Origin: Fen-1359 sp963710355
Lineage (GTDB): Bacteria; Planctomycetota; Phycisphaerae; Sedimentisphaerales; Anaerobacaceae
DNA length: 64,000 bases
Direction: 5' to 3'
NCBI GenBank assembly: GCA_963710355.1
Contig: CAVPZU010000002.1
Span: 1-64,000 of the forward strand
Part shown: in pieces, positions 37,258 through 46,931 of the stretch
Layout of the letters: every line of letters begins with the position of its first letter
How positions within the stretch are numbered: the first letter of the stretch is position 1
Position numbers and translations under genes: made by a program
The notes under the pieces: generated by a model
Seen by the model: the letters and a program-made list of their open reading frames with translations, nothing else
Database searches by the model: none
Told to the model about the DNA's origin: nothing

Positions 37258-39402
37258 TTATTGTTTTGGTTTTTTCTCTTCGACAGGTTTTTCCGACTTG
37301 TTAATCTCCGCAAGAGCAGCCTTACGTGACAATTTGAGCCTACCCTGCTCGTCAATCGCGATGAGTTTGACCGTAACTAAATCGCCGACTTTGCAGACTC
37401 CTTCAATGTTTTTGACATAGCTGTCGCTCAATTCACTGATATGACAAAGGCCCTCAACACCCGGGATAATTTCGACAAAAGCGCCAAAATCCTTAACGGA
37501 GACCACTTTTGCATTTTGGTAAATCTTACCGACCTTTGGCGGCTGGGTCATAGCTTCGATAATATCCTTTGCCGCCAGATGGCCGTCGCCCCCGACGCAG
37601 CTTATATAAATTGTGCCGTCCTCTTCAATCTCGATAGTTGCGCCTGTCTGCTCCTGAATTCCTTTTATAGTCTTTCCGCCCGGGCCGATTACCTTGCCGA
37701 TAAGTTCCGGGTCGATTTCAATACTAATCAGCTTCGGGGCATATTCGCTTAGCTGGCTTCTCGGCTCTTTAATGGTTTCTGCCATAACCTTTAATATCTG
37801 AAGTCTTGCCTCTTTTGCCCGCTCGAGGGCCTCAACCATAATATTCTGGGCCAAACCCTCGGCCTTAATATCGAGCTGAATTGCGGTAATGCCATCGACG
37901 GTGCCTGCGACCTTGAAATCCATCTCACCAAAATGGTCTTCGTCGCCGAGAATATCCGTCAATAATTCATATTTTTCGTTATCGTCTGTAATCAGGCCGA
38001 TAGATATGCCTGCGATGGCATTCTTCAGGGGGACGCCTGCATCCATAAGTGCAAGCGAACCGCCGCAAACGGAGGCCATAGAACTGGAGCCGTTAGATTC
38101 GGTAATATCGGAAACAATCCTGATAGTATAGGCAAACTCATCTTCAGGCGGTCTTACGGCCACCAAGGCACGTTCAGCAAGTGCGCCGTGGCCGATTTCC
38201 CGCCTGCCCGGGCCACGAACAGGTCTTACTTCACCGACCGAATAGGGTGGAAAATTATAATGGAGAGTAAAGGTTTGAGAATACTCTTCGAGCAGCCCGT
38301 CAATGACCTGTGCATCTCTAATAGTGCCCAGCGTTACGCTAACCAGCGACTGCGTTTCACCTCGCGTGAACATAGCAGAACCGTGCGTCCTTGGGAAAAT
38401 TCCAACCTCACAACTGATAGGACGGACATCTCTATATCCTCTGCCGTCAAGTCTTTTTCCCTCCAAAAGCAGCTTTTTGACAACCTGGCCTTCGATTTTT
38501 TCGATAACCCGTTTGACTGCCGCTTTTTCATAATTTGCTGCATCAGGTGCCTGATTGTCGCAGTATTCAGTTATAATCTGCTCAAATAACTGTTCCACAG
38601 CATCGTTTCGCTGATGTTTGATGCGAATCTGCTTAAGTTCATAGAGTTTGTCGAAAATCTGTCCGCGAATCCTCGAATACAGGTCCGGGTCGTCTTCAAC
38701 GAGTATAATTTTCTTTTCAACACCGACCTTCTGGCGAAGCTCTTCAATCATATCGCAGACTTCGGCAACAGTTTTATGCGCCTGTGCAACAGCATCGGCG
38801 ATTACCTGCTCGCTCACCTCTTTAGCGCCGACTTCAATCATATTTATTGCGTCTTTTCTGCCGCCGAGCAGGAGATTTAGTTTGCTTAGTTCCAACTGCG
38901 TATGTGTGGGATTGATAATAAACTGACCATCCACAAGGCCGAGCCTGCAGGAGCCGGTCGGCCCCATAAAAGGTATCTTGCTTATGGTAAGAGCGGCGCT
39001 GGCGCCAATCATCGCCAAGACATCGGGGTCGTTTTCACCATCGAAACTTAAAACATTTGCAACGACCTGCACTTCCTGAAAATATCCCTCGGGAAACAGC
39101 GGCCTGATAGGTCTGTCAATCATTCTTGAAGTCAATACTTCTTTAGTGCTGGGTCTGCCTTCACGTTTGATAAAGCCGCCTGGGAATTTTCCTGCTGCGC
39201 TCTGCTGTTCCCTGTATTCTACACTGAGCGGAAAAAAGTCGGTTTCCTCATTAGCCGGCTTTGCAGTGACAGCGGTAACGAGAACAATAGTCTCGCCATA
39301 AGTGACTACAACCGCACCGTCAGCCTGTTTTGCAATCTTTCCTGTTTCAATTGATAAAGTTTTCCCCCCGATTTGTCGGTCAACTCTCTGCACATCGAAC
39401 AT
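37258..39402 (-). CDS. pnp: Polyribonucleotide nucleotidyltransferase (PNPase)
   Basis: 3'-to-5' phosphorolytic exoribonuclease of mRNA decay. The 714-residue protein has two RNase PH domains (with FPGGFIKREGRPSTKE and GKRLDGRGYRDVRPI), the linking helical domain, a KH domain (GKVIGPGGKTIKGIQEQTG) and a C-terminal S1 domain (KVVSVKDFGAFVEI). It lies 99 bases downstream of rpsO, the conserved rpsO-pnp order. The short spacer contains an imperfect inverted repeat built from GTAGTTGGTAGTTG and CAACTACGAACTACG (39428-39486), which may be a processing hairpin. Confidence 0.97.
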   Translation of the reverse strand: MFDVQRVDRQIGGKTLSIETGKIAKQADGAVVVTYGETIVLVTAVTAKPANEETDFFPLSVEYREQQSAAGKFPGGFIKREGRPSTKEVLTSRMIDRPIRPLFPEGYFQEVQVVANVLSFDGENDPDVLAMIGASAALTISKIPFMGPTGSCRLGLVDGQFIINPTHTQLELSKLNLLLGGRKDAINMIEVGAKEVSEQVIADAVAQAHKTVAEVCDMIEELRQKVGVEKKIILVEDDPDLYSRIRGQIFDKLYELKQIRIKHQRNDAVEQLFEQIITEYCDNQAPDAANYEKAAVKRVIEKIEGQVVKKLLLEGKRLDGRGYRDVRPISCEVGIFPRTHGSAMFTRGETQSLVSVTLGTIRDAQVIDGLLEEYSQTFTLHYNFPPYSVGEVRPVRGPGRREIGHGALAERALVAVRPPEDEFAYTIRIVSDITESNGSSSMASVCGGSLALMDAGVPLKNAIAGISIGLITDDNEKYELLTDILGDEDHFGEMDFKVAGTVDGITAIQLDIKAEGLAQNIMVEALERAKEARLQILKVMAETIKEPRSQLSEYAPKLISIEIDPELIGKVIGPGGKTIKGIQEQTGATIEIEEDGTIYISCVGGDGHLAAKDIIEAMTQPPKVGKIYQNAKVVSVKDFGAFVEIIPGVEGLCHISELSDSYVKNIEGVCKVGDLVTVKLIAIDEQGRLKLSRKAALAEINKSEKPVEEKKPKQ

Positions 39403-39501
39403 AAAAATTCCTTAATGTCTGCGGAGTCCGTAGTTGGTAGTTGAAAGTTCCCAGCATAAACAAAACTATCAACTACGAACTACGAACCCCATCCGTCTCT
39501 A

Positions 39502-39768
39502 TTACTTTCTTAAACCAAGCCGAGAGATAATCTGGCGATAACGTTTTGGTTCTTGTCCACTGATGTATTTGAGCAGAGCCGACCTCTTACCAACCATTTT
39601 CAGCAGGCCTCGCCTCGATGAATGGTCCTTACGATGAGCTTTCAGATGCTCGGTCAGCTCATCAATCCTTTTTGTCAGCAGTGCAATTTGAACCTCGGGC
39701 GAGCCGGTATCTCCCTTATGAACCTCAAAATCAGTTATAACCTTTTGCTTTTCCTCTGATGTTATCAT
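39502..39768 (-). CDS. rpsO: 30S ribosomal protein S15
   Basis: The 88-residue primary 16S rRNA-binding protein of the platform. The signature HKGDTGSPEVQIALLT and HRKDHSSRRGLLKMVGKRS are conserved, ending in YRQIISRLGLRK. Normal length. First gene of the rpsO-pnp unit. Confidence 0.97.
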   Translation of the reverse strand: MITSEEKQKVITDFEVHKGDTGSPEVQIALLTKRIDELTEHLKAHRKDHSSRRGLLKMVGKRSALLKYISGQEPKRYRQIISRLGLRK

Positions 39769-40049
39769 AGTTTAGGAAAATCCTTTCAGCTTCCTTGTCA
39801 GCCGTCATGCAATTACAACAAGACAATGAATTTATATCTTCTAAAATCGCCATTATATTCAAAGTCCGTTATAATTGCAAGCCTTTTTTCCATACGAAAA
39901 AAGGCTATTCTTTATACTCTTTGCGGAATCTGCGATGCATTATAAGCGATAATAAGAGGCTGGGCAAAACCTAATTATGCTATTTTTCAACGATTTGTAA
40001 TATTGAGAAAAAACTCAAACAGGCAAATTCATTTTCGAGCCTGGTAATT
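39769..40049. terminator. Spacer with a strong AT-rich hairpin terminator
   Basis: AGCCTTTTTTC (39880-39890), loop CATAC, GAAAAAAGGCT (39896-39906) form a perfect 11-base-pair stem. Position fits a terminator for the minus-strand signalling operon upstream of rpsO. Nothing else was recognised in the spacer. Confidence 0.55.
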
Positions 40050-40145
40050 TCAAGAATTTCCGACATAATCAATGCTGTCGGCATCCGGTTCGCCCTGCAG
40101 ATCGATAACAGTAATACTATTGTATTTTTGTGTCTGAACTTTCAT
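40050..40145 (-). pseudogene. Truncated STAS (anti-sigma antagonist-like) gene coupled to the HD-GYP gene
   Basis: A 31-residue frame reads MKVQTQKYNSITVIDLQGEP followed by DADSID and stops soon after. This is the first beta-hairpin of a STAS/SpoIIAA-type domain, whose normal length is about 100 residues. Its ATG overlaps the HD-GYP stop (ATGA), the usual arrangement in an operon. The missing remainder implies deletion or decay. Confidence 0.5.
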
Positions 40146-41830
40146 TCGTTGGTTGCATTCAGAAGCACAGCATCAGTTTCAGTAAATTTCTGTTCCGGCA
40201 ATAAAACGTTATTCTTATTTTTTAATGATTCCCAGAGGTTATAAATGTTACTACCGAGAAACACCTGACCTACTTTTTCATCAAACTGGGCGCCGAGATT
40301 TTTTCTTATTTCATCCAACGCCCTCTCTATACTCATCGCCGGCCTGTAGGGCCTCTCAGAGGTCATAGCATCAAAGCTGTCGGCAAGCCCGATAATTCTG
40401 GCCGCCAGAGGAATCCCTTCGCCAACCAAACCGTTCGGATAACCATTTCCGTCGGGATGTTCGTGGTGACATAAAACAGCGGGTATTATTTCATGCATCT
40501 GTTTTATTCCGCTTAAAATACCCGCCCCTATTGAAGGATGTTTTTTTATGCAGTTCATTTCATCTTCCGTAAGTTTTCCCTTTTTGCACAAAACAGCCTC
40601 AGAGATGCCGATTTTCCCGATATCGTGCAGAAGACCTGCAAGGTAGATGTTATGTATCTGCTCTCTGTCGAGATATTCCCGTTCAGAGTATTTTTCCGCA
40701 ATCCACTGTGCAATCAAGGCAACCCGTTCGGAATGGCCTCGCGTGTATCTGTCTTTGGCATCGATGCTGCTTGTAAGGGCTCTCAACGACCCTATGAATA
40801 AGTCCCTGAGGTCATTAAAGAGCCTGCCGTTTTCTACAAAAACGGCGCAACTGGTCGCCACCGAATTAAATAATTTTATATCTGCGCTGTCGAAATCCGG
40901 TTTATCGAGCCTGTTGACGGCAACCAAAAGGCCGACAAGATAACTGCTGTCACTTTCGCCCGGCGGATGGGAATCTGAATGCCCTCTTCCATAAAGCGGT
41001 ACCGCTATTATACTTTGGATATTTTCAGGCCAGTCATACTTAAACTCTGAAAAGGCGTTGCTGTCTAAAAGAGCTTCTCTGCCCTGTTCCAGCTCTCTGA
41101 TTAAACGTTCCCGCAACAGTGTTTTTCCTTCCTCCTCTTCAAGTCCGACAAGACCTGAACCTGCCGCAAGGACAAGATTGTCTGCCGACTCAATTGCGAG
41201 CAGAATGGCAATACCCTCAACATTAATAATATCGGCCAGGCTTTCACAAGCCATTTTGAGGTAATTCTGGTCCGGATCGCTGATTTTCATTCCGGCACTG
41301 AGTTTGTGTATAAGAGCCAGCTCTTCATACACCTGCGACAATTCTCTGGTAAAGACCATCGCATTTTTCTCAGCTTTTTCCGGGGACTGAAAATTTTCCA
41401 CAAGCAGGGACAGATAATCCGACAAAATTGCCGATGGCTGTGCTTGCTGCAAACTATGCTTTTTTTGCGAAGCACCGCCGGATGTGATTTGTCCCGGCAG
41501 ACTGACAATTGCGAAGAGTTGAGGTCGGCCGCCCTCCGATTTCAGGACGGCTGACAAAATCGAGTCATTTTTAAAAAACGGTTGATTGCCCGAAACCGTT
41601 TGGGAATTTTTATAAAATTCGATGCACTCTGTTAAAATTGATTTCCAGTCGCTCTCAAGATTGCCGCTTTCGCAGGCAATAATTAACGAGCCTTGCGAAT
41701 CGCATACCGCAAAATCTGCGCCGAGTCTGTTGACACCTTCTCCAAATTTTTGTAACTGCTCGGTCTGCAGCCTGCTTAACCGGTTTGTTTCCGTCAGTAA
41801 CATATCATTCTTTCCGGCAGTCGAAGTCAC
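40142..41830 (-). CDS. GAF-HD-GYP protein, probable cyclic-di-GMP phosphodiesterase
   Basis: 562 residues. The N-terminal ~150 residues are of unclear fold, a GAF domain spans about 175-335 (LADIINVEGIAILLAI ... LLVAVNRLDKPDFDSADI), and the C-terminal HD-GYP domain has HD at residues 402-403 (LLHDIGKIG) and HHEHPDGNGYP at 455-465, so metal and GYP motifs are intact. It likely hydrolyses cyclic-di-GMP in response to a ligand bound by GAF. It lies between a CheY-like regulator gene and a STAS remnant, and the nearby PilZ protein and secretion genes are plausible effectors. Confidence 0.88.
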   Translation of the reverse strand: MTSTAGKNDMLLTETNRLSRLQTEQLQKFGEGVNRLGADFAVCDSQGSLIIACESGNLESDWKSILTECIEFYKNSQTVSGNQPFFKNDSILSAVLKSEGGRPQLFAIVSLPGQITSGGASQKKHSLQQAQPSAILSDYLSLLVENFQSPEKAEKNAMVFTRELSQVYEELALIHKLSAGMKISDPDQNYLKMACESLADIINVEGIAILLAIESADNLVLAAGSGLVGLEEEEGKTLLRERLIRELEQGREALLDSNAFSEFKYDWPENIQSIIAVPLYGRGHSDSHPPGESDSSYLVGLLVAVNRLDKPDFDSADIKLFNSVATSCAVFVENGRLFNDLRDLFIGSLRALTSSIDAKDRYTRGHSERVALIAQWIAEKYSEREYLDREQIHNIYLAGLLHDIGKIGISEAVLCKKGKLTEDEMNCIKKHPSIGAGILSGIKQMHEIIPAVLCHHEHPDGNGYPNGLVGEGIPLAARIIGLADSFDAMTSERPYRPAMSIERALDEIRKNLGAQFDEKVGQVFLGSNIYNLWESLKNKNNVLLPEQKFTETDAVLLNATNE

Positions 41831-41847
41831 AAATTATCCGGCATTCT

Positions 41848-42237
41848 TTACGAGGCGACAGGAACTGTATTAAGTATATCCTCAATTTTTTTCAGTAGTT
41901 CTCTGGGGCTGAAAGGTTTGCCGAGGCATTCGGATATCTGCAGCTGCTCTTTTTTTTCTTTTTTGATACTGAAACTGCGACCGGTAAGCATAATCACTGG
42001 TATAGATTTCAATTGGTCATTTTCACGAAGCTTGCCGACCAGTTCCAAGCCGTTCATAAGCGGCATCTGAATGTCCGTTACGATAATATCGGGCTTTTCA
42101 GAACAGGCCAGTTCGAAAGCTTCTGCACCGTTTGATGCGGTAATAACCTCAAAGCCGTTACTTCGAAGCTTAATTGCCACCACGTGAACAATATGTATTT
42201 CGTCATCAACGACTAATACTTTTCTGCTTTCCATCAA
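41848..42237 (-). CDS. Single-domain response regulator (CheY-like)
   Basis: 129 residues, receiver domain only. Acidic pair in VLVVDDE, phospho-acceptor Asp in IIVTDIQMP, the conserved Thr in VIMLTGR and Lys in LGKPFSP are all present. It has no output domain, so it acts by protein contact, probably on the HD-GYP protein 17 bases downstream or on secretion machinery. Confidence 0.9.
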   Translation of the reverse strand: MMESRKVLVVDDEIHIVHVVAIKLRSNGFEVITASNGAEAFELACSEKPDIIVTDIQMPLMNGLELVGKLRENDQLKSIPVIMLTGRSFSIKKEKKEQLQISECLGKPFSPRELLKKIEDILNTVPVAS

Positions 42238-42462
42238 TCGGCCTCCACTATATCCAAATATATTTTCATATATCTATCAAACTTTACCTTCAACTACATC
42301 AGCGGCCACCAGAGGTAGTTTAAAACCAAAGGAGCGACTAACTGGTCGTTGGATTCAGCCGGCCTGCTATGGACGTAAGAAGCCGACCGAGCCTGTACCA
42401 GCCCAGTCCGAGCCAGATTACGCCCACAGCACAACCAGACAGCCGACAAGTTCTGCTAACGG

Positions 42463-44234
42463 CTACCTTCTAAACCACTTTTCAGAATCTTTACGCTCCA
42501 CTTTATCCTGCATAACGCTGTTTATATTCGCTGCATCCTGTGGATTTGCTTCCTTAATAATTCTCTCTTTAAGCCTGAGCGCCTCAAGGTATCCCGGACG
42601 AAGCTCAAGTGCACTGTTGACCTCTTTGAGAGCCTGTTCCTTGTTGTTTTCGAGATACAATTTAACGGCCTTGGCATAGCGGTCTTCGGCCTGTCTTGCC
42701 CTGTCAATCCACTGAAGCTCCTCTTTGGCGGCCCCCCTCTTGAGGCGGATATCGTTCATCCGCGCCTGCGGGTTCGTCTCAGCAGCTTCATTTATGATGT
42801 GCGGCGTCAACAGAACGATTATCTCCTGTCGCTTTACACTATCGGTGGTATTTCTGAATGCAGCACCTATAAACGGCAGGTCGCCGAGTATCGGTATCTG
42901 ACTTCGGACGGAAATAATCACATCTCTGAACAGGCCGCCGATAACTATTGTTTCACCGTCTTTTACGACTATATTTGTCGCCAATTCTGTCGTTGTTTCA
43001 TCAGGTATACCGTTGGCCTTCAAATCATAAGTGCTGTCTTTCGGATAGATATCCATACGGATATAGCCGTCGTCGCTAATATACGGTCTGAATGAAAGCT
43101 TTGTACCAGCATCGAGAGTTTTTACCGACTGAGTTGTTGATGTCTGCGTTTGATTAGTCGTATCGAGGTATCCTACCTTGGTGCCAATAAAGACCTCGCC
43201 GAGCTGCTTATTGACCGCCAGAATCTTTGGATTTGCAAGAATGGTGGTGTCGGTGACGGTTTCAAGGGCGGTAATAAAGGCTGAAACATCATTTTTTCCT
43301 GCTATACCCAATCGAAGGCCATTAGTCCTCGCCTGGGCAAAACCAGACGTTTCAATAGGTGTGCCGGCACCGCCTGCAGCAATCTGTCCTATAGGGGAAG
43401 TGGCCGCTGAACCGCGGCTGATATCAGTGGTTGTTGTTAAGTCCTGTGTCGCGGCAGTTCCCTCAAGGCTTACACCGTTAAAGAGGTTCAAGTCAACGCC
43501 AAGTTCCATATCCTCTGTCAGCAGGACGCTGAGGATTGTTGCCTCAATAAGGACCTGCTTGGGCCTGACATCGACTTCTTTGATAATCTTCTCGGCCTTC
43601 TCAATCCTTTCAGGGTAGTCAAAGATTACAATGGTGTCGCTGGTGGCAATAGTGTCGCCGCCGCTGGCCTGCGAGATGGTTTCACCTGTAGGCACGCCCC
43701 TCTGTGCCGGGGTGCTGAAACCGACCTGGCCTACGCTGCTGAGAATCGGCGTGATAATTTTTTTCGCCTCTTCTGCGGTAATGTAGGAGAGCGTAAAAAC
43801 CTTGTAAGTCATTCTGCTTTTGTCTTCCCTCGTAAAGACCTCAATGATGTTTCCCCTCTGTTTCCACACATAATTGTCGCCCATAATCGCATCCATTGCC
43901 TCGTTAAATGTCACATCATAAAGATTGGTGACGGTAATGGGACCTTCGACCTTTGGTGAAGGAACGATATTTTTGTTGTATTTAGCGCCGAGGAAACGAA
44001 GGACATCCCTTATATCAGCATCCTTTTTGAAGCTGATTGACTGGATTTTGCCGTCGGCGGCAATACTGATGGCGGCATTACCTTCTTCCGGCGCCGGTTT
44101 AGCCGGCTGTGCCTGTGGGGCTGACTGGGCCGCGCAGCGCCTTCTTCACCGTATCCAATCGCCACCGCCATCAATACAACCATAACTGTCAGTAAAATAA
44201 TCCTTCTGGTTACCATTGTTTTTTTGTCGCACAT
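42463..44234 (-). CDS. Type II/IV secretin (GspD/PilQ family), frameshifted
   Basis: Outer-membrane pore of a type II secretion or type IV pilus system. The N-terminal signal sequence (MVTRRIILLTVMVVLMAVAIGYG) and the rest are in different frames; the break is at about 44130-44136 in a GCGC-rich spot. After it, the second frame runs through an N0-type domain (IQSISFKKDADIRDVLRFL), an N1-type domain and the secretin core (PKQVLIEATILSVLLTED, PILGDLPFIGAAF, QEIIVLLTPHIINEA). The last ~90 residues are charged and TPR-like. Reassembled length is about 590 residues. Pseudopilin genes lie upstream on the same strand. Confidence 0.88.
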
Positions 44235-44415
44235 AATTTATTCTCCTGTCTTTTCAGTTTGCGAGCCGCCTTTGTAATTGTTATTGTCTATCAACTACAT
44301 CAGACAGACCTGCAAGTTTCAGTTTTATTGTTTTTTCCCGACAATTTAACAAAACTTCCATTTCACTGATTTTCACAACCACACATTCATATTTCGTCCC
44401 GGACAATCAACAATA

Positions 44416-44898
44416 TCAGTTGGATACGGAAATAAATCCGGTTGCCGCTTCCACTGACACCGTGACAGTTTTGCCGCCGGCTTTCAGTGTTACTACTCCA
44501 CCGCTGCTCGGGCTGCCTAATGAGTCAAAATCTACCTCCGAACCGGCAAAACTGACACTGTTAATGTTGACCTGACTTACCCTGCTGTCGGCCTTGAAAT
44601 TGACTGCATACGGCTCTCCAGCGTTCACGGGGTGTGTTATGATTCCGTTTGGGTCTTCGAGTCTGTAACTTTCAGCGGTTGTATTAAAAATCACCTTGTA
44701 TGTTTTCTGTCTGCTGATGGCCATACTCTTTGCGTATTCGAGATCGGCGGCAATCATATCCGCAGCGGCACGGACCTGAATATCACCTGCGGAGCCCATC
44801 ATCGGCAGCACCAAAAGAGCCGCTATTGAAATAATCACTATCACAACGATTATCTCTATCAAAGTAAAACCGTTCCATTTTGTTTTTAACTTTTGCAT
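44416..44898 (-). CDS. GspH-like pseudopilin
   Basis: 160-residue prepilin with the N-methylation/cleavage motif GFTLIEIIVVIVIISI close to the N-terminus and a soluble beta-rich domain. The helix extension VRAAADMIAADLEYAKSMAI is typical of GspH/FimT minor pseudopilins. It would be cleaved by a prepilin peptidase and join the type II secretion pseudopilus. The secretin follows 180 bases downstream. Confidence 0.85.
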   Translation of the reverse strand: MQKLKTKWNGFTLIEIIVVIVIISIAALLVLPMMGSAGDIQVRAAADMIAADLEYAKSMAISRQKTYKVIFNTTAESYRLEDPNGIITHPVNAGEPYAVNFKADSRVSQVNINSVSFAGSEVDFDSLGSPSSGGVVTLKAGGKTVTVSVEAATGFISVSN

Positions 44899-45327
44899 TT
44901 TTATCGCCCTTCTGTCCTCTATAAAACAAGGACGTCGTGCGCATTATGTCCGCCTGCGGCGGATTCCAATATTCTTGTTTCGACTCGTTGGTAATGCATC
45001 TTAAACACCGTTTTTAATAAAGAAAACAGTCGATTTGGCTGCGGCTGGCCGGCCTCCTTTCCGTCGAATAATTATCGCCCTTTGCTGCTCGTCTTGACGC
45101 CCCGCTGCACCGATACAGATGCCACTTTCAATACTGCCGGCATTTACCGCCGACAAAATCCCCGCAATCGTTAAAAGAGTTGGGTTTGAAAAAGGTTATT
45201 TCGGGATAAAGCTGTGAAAATCCGGCAGCGGATTAGTCGCTGATATTCTGATAAGTTTTTTCGTTACTTACAATAAAGGCCGATAAAAACCCTTTTGTTC
45301 AATTCCATCTATACATCAAAATTGTCT
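44899..45327. other. Spacer with a palindrome and no intact gene
   Basis: Between two pseudopilin genes, where further minor pseudopilin genes would be expected. It contains the palindrome TCCGCC-TGC-GGCGGA (44949-44963). Minus-strand frames are all interrupted; one stretch reads GSIESGICIGAAGRQDEQQR without a clear start. I see decayed sequence, not a gene. Confidence 0.5.
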
Positions 45328-45459
45328 TCAATTCCTGTTTGCTGCTTCCTTTGCTCTGAAAAACAGCACTGCCGAACAGGCAAAGCCGAGGATAACAACT
45401 GCCATCATCGCCTCTGTGAGCGTAAAACATTCAAATTTTTTATTCGGCATTCTTCGCAT
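45328..45459 (-). pseudogene. Truncated prepilin (N-terminal 43 residues)
   Basis: The ATG at 45459 opens 43 residues: a short basic leader MRRMPNKKFEC, then the class III prepilin signal FTLTEAMMAVVILGFA and a stop after 15 more residues. The Phe-Thr-Leu-Thr-Glu cleavage site and hydrophobic helix are intact but there is no globular domain. It is probably the start of a GspI-like pseudopilin gene whose remainder decayed. Confidence 0.6.
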
Positions 45460-45542
45460 AATCTACATATTTAATGCCGGTTTCAACAGACACAATTTCC
45501 CGTTATGTATTTAACCGAAAGGAAAAAGACAAAAATTTTGGC

Positions 45543-45579
45543 AAAAAAAGCTGGCCAGTTTTTCAAAACCGGCCAGCTT
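45543..45579 (-). terminator. Intrinsic terminator after the major pseudopilin gene
   Basis: AAGCTGGCC (45548-45556) pairs with GGCCAGCTT (45571-45579), extended by inner TTTT/AAAA pairing, and on the minus strand is followed by a run of seven T. It sits about 63 bases after the stop of the gene at 45642. Confidence 0.85.
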
Positions 45580-45641
45580 ATAAACTTTAACCTGATTCTG
45601 CCTCTGTTCAGGAAATCAGAACAGGGCAGACGTTGCCAAGC

Positions 45642-46049
45642 TTACCACGTCTGATGTGCTGCACTATCAGCGGTAGTATCAGCACCCGCATGGAATTCTG
45701 CACTATACGTTCCTGTTACGGTGTAGACCCAGTCAGAACCGTTGTCAGCGCCTACGGAACTACCGCCTGTGAACGGGTTAAGCGGAACTGACGGCAGATA
45801 AGACATACCATTGGCATCCTTTACAGTCATTGCTGTCACAAAATTAGCGAGAGTAGGAGGCGTGTCATTGTTGCGAAGCTTATAAAGCTCAAGCTGCGCA
45901 CGAACCGTCTGGAGATTGCTCTTCAGATTCGCCCCTTTCGCCTCTGTGCTGGCATTGGTGAACTGCGGAATCACTATCGCCGCCAGAATACCCAGAATTA
46001 CAACGACAATCAGAATTTCGACCAGTGTAAAACCTTTTCTTGTTCTCAT
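45642..46049 (-). CDS. GspG-like major pseudopilin
   Basis: 135 residues. Basic leader MRTRK, then GFTLVEILIVVVILGILAAI, the typical major pseudopilin helix, then QFTNASTEAKGANLKSNLQT and a short C-terminal domain with YLPSVPLNPFTGG, a hallmark of GspG-type proteins. It forms the pseudopilus of type II secretion after prepilin peptidase cleavage. GAGGG precedes the ATG. A strong terminator follows, so it may be expressed separately and at high level relative to the downstream GspH gene. Confidence 0.9.
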   Translation of the reverse strand: MRTRKGFTLVEILIVVVILGILAAIVIPQFTNASTEAKGANLKSNLQTVRAQLELYKLRNNDTPPTLANFVTAMTVKDANGMSYLPSVPLNPFTGGSSVGADNGSDWVYTVTGTYSAEFHAGADTTADSAAHQTW

Positions 46050-46468
46050 TTTTTTGCCCTCACTATAAATTGTAGTAAAATAGTTTTGCTCTCAATTACT
46101 TGCGTCTTGTTTCGATAAAACAGCGTTTTGCTGTTGCTGCTATCGTCTCAAACAACCTACGACTTTATAAACCCGTATTTTTTGCCTCTGATACCCCCCC
46201 AAAAAAATGAAAAAATTCTCTTCTTTACTTCTTTAATCCCAAATTGCCTGCCTGATTGCCTTTTCCCCCGAAAGTTAAAGTCCGAAAAAGACCGCAGCGA
46301 CACTATTTGTATCATCTGTCAGGCGGCAAAGTAAAATATAGAAAACAAATCTGCCAATGCCAAACGTATAAAGGAAAAAATTTCAGGCAGGCACAAGACC
46401 TGATGAAATGCGGTTATTATTGTATCGAATGTATCGTTTGTAATGCTTAACAGGCAAGCCCGATGATT
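46050..46468. other. 419-base spacer without a supported gene
   Basis: A 64-residue plus-strand frame at 46256 ends with a cluster of Cys (CGYYCIECIVC) but lacks a Shine-Dalgarno and any family match, so I do not call it. A C-run followed by an A-run (46193-46207) is prone to sequencing errors. Confidence 0.4.
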
Positions 46469-46922
46469 TCATTTATTTAGATTGATATATTCGGGCAGAT
46501 TTTCAATAAAAATTTTTCTTGCGTTCTCTCCCTGATGAGACAGCGTTATACGGACGTAATTTATACCTTTTAATGCCGGAGACACTCTGTCCGCCCACTC
46601 AATCAGGACAACCGAATTCGGATAACAAAAATCATCGAAACCTGTCTTCTCAAATTCTTCAACGGATTGCAGTCTGTAGGCGTCAATATGATAAATATCG
46701 AATCTGCCTGAATACTCATTGACAAGAACAAAGGTCGGGCTGTTGACAGTTTCCGCATCTTCCCCTGCCGGCGCCGGAGGCTATGCCTTTCGTAAGATAC
46801 GTCTTGCCGCTGCCCAAAGGGCCGGTCATCGCAATAACCTCGCCGCCTCTGAGCTGCCTGCCAATACAGCGGCCGAGTTCAATAGTTTGGTCAACCGAAT
46901 TTGACAAAAAATCACAATCCAT
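46469..46922 (-). CDS. tsaE: tRNA threonylcarbamoyladenosine biosynthesis ATPase TsaE, frameshifted
   Basis: ATPase of the TsaBDE complex that makes t6A37 in tRNA. The first frame gives MTGPLGSGKTYLTKGIASG with the P-loop. After about 46772-46780 the family continues in the next frame as VNSPTFVLVNEYSGRFDIY and YHIDAYRL, through VVLIEWADRV to a stop at 46469. One extra base (or two missing) in the GCCGGCAGGGGAA stretch explains the break. Reassembled length of about 150 residues is normal. t6A synthesis is essential in most bacteria, so a sequence error is more likely than a true mutation. A TsaC homologue is at 55075. Confidence 0.85.
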
Positions 46923-46931
46923 AAAAAATGC

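Noticed and set aside
46256..46450. 64-residue Cys-rich frame ending CGYYCIECIVC
   Set aside because: No Shine-Dalgarno and an otherwise basic low-complexity sequence; kept only as a note in the spacer entry.
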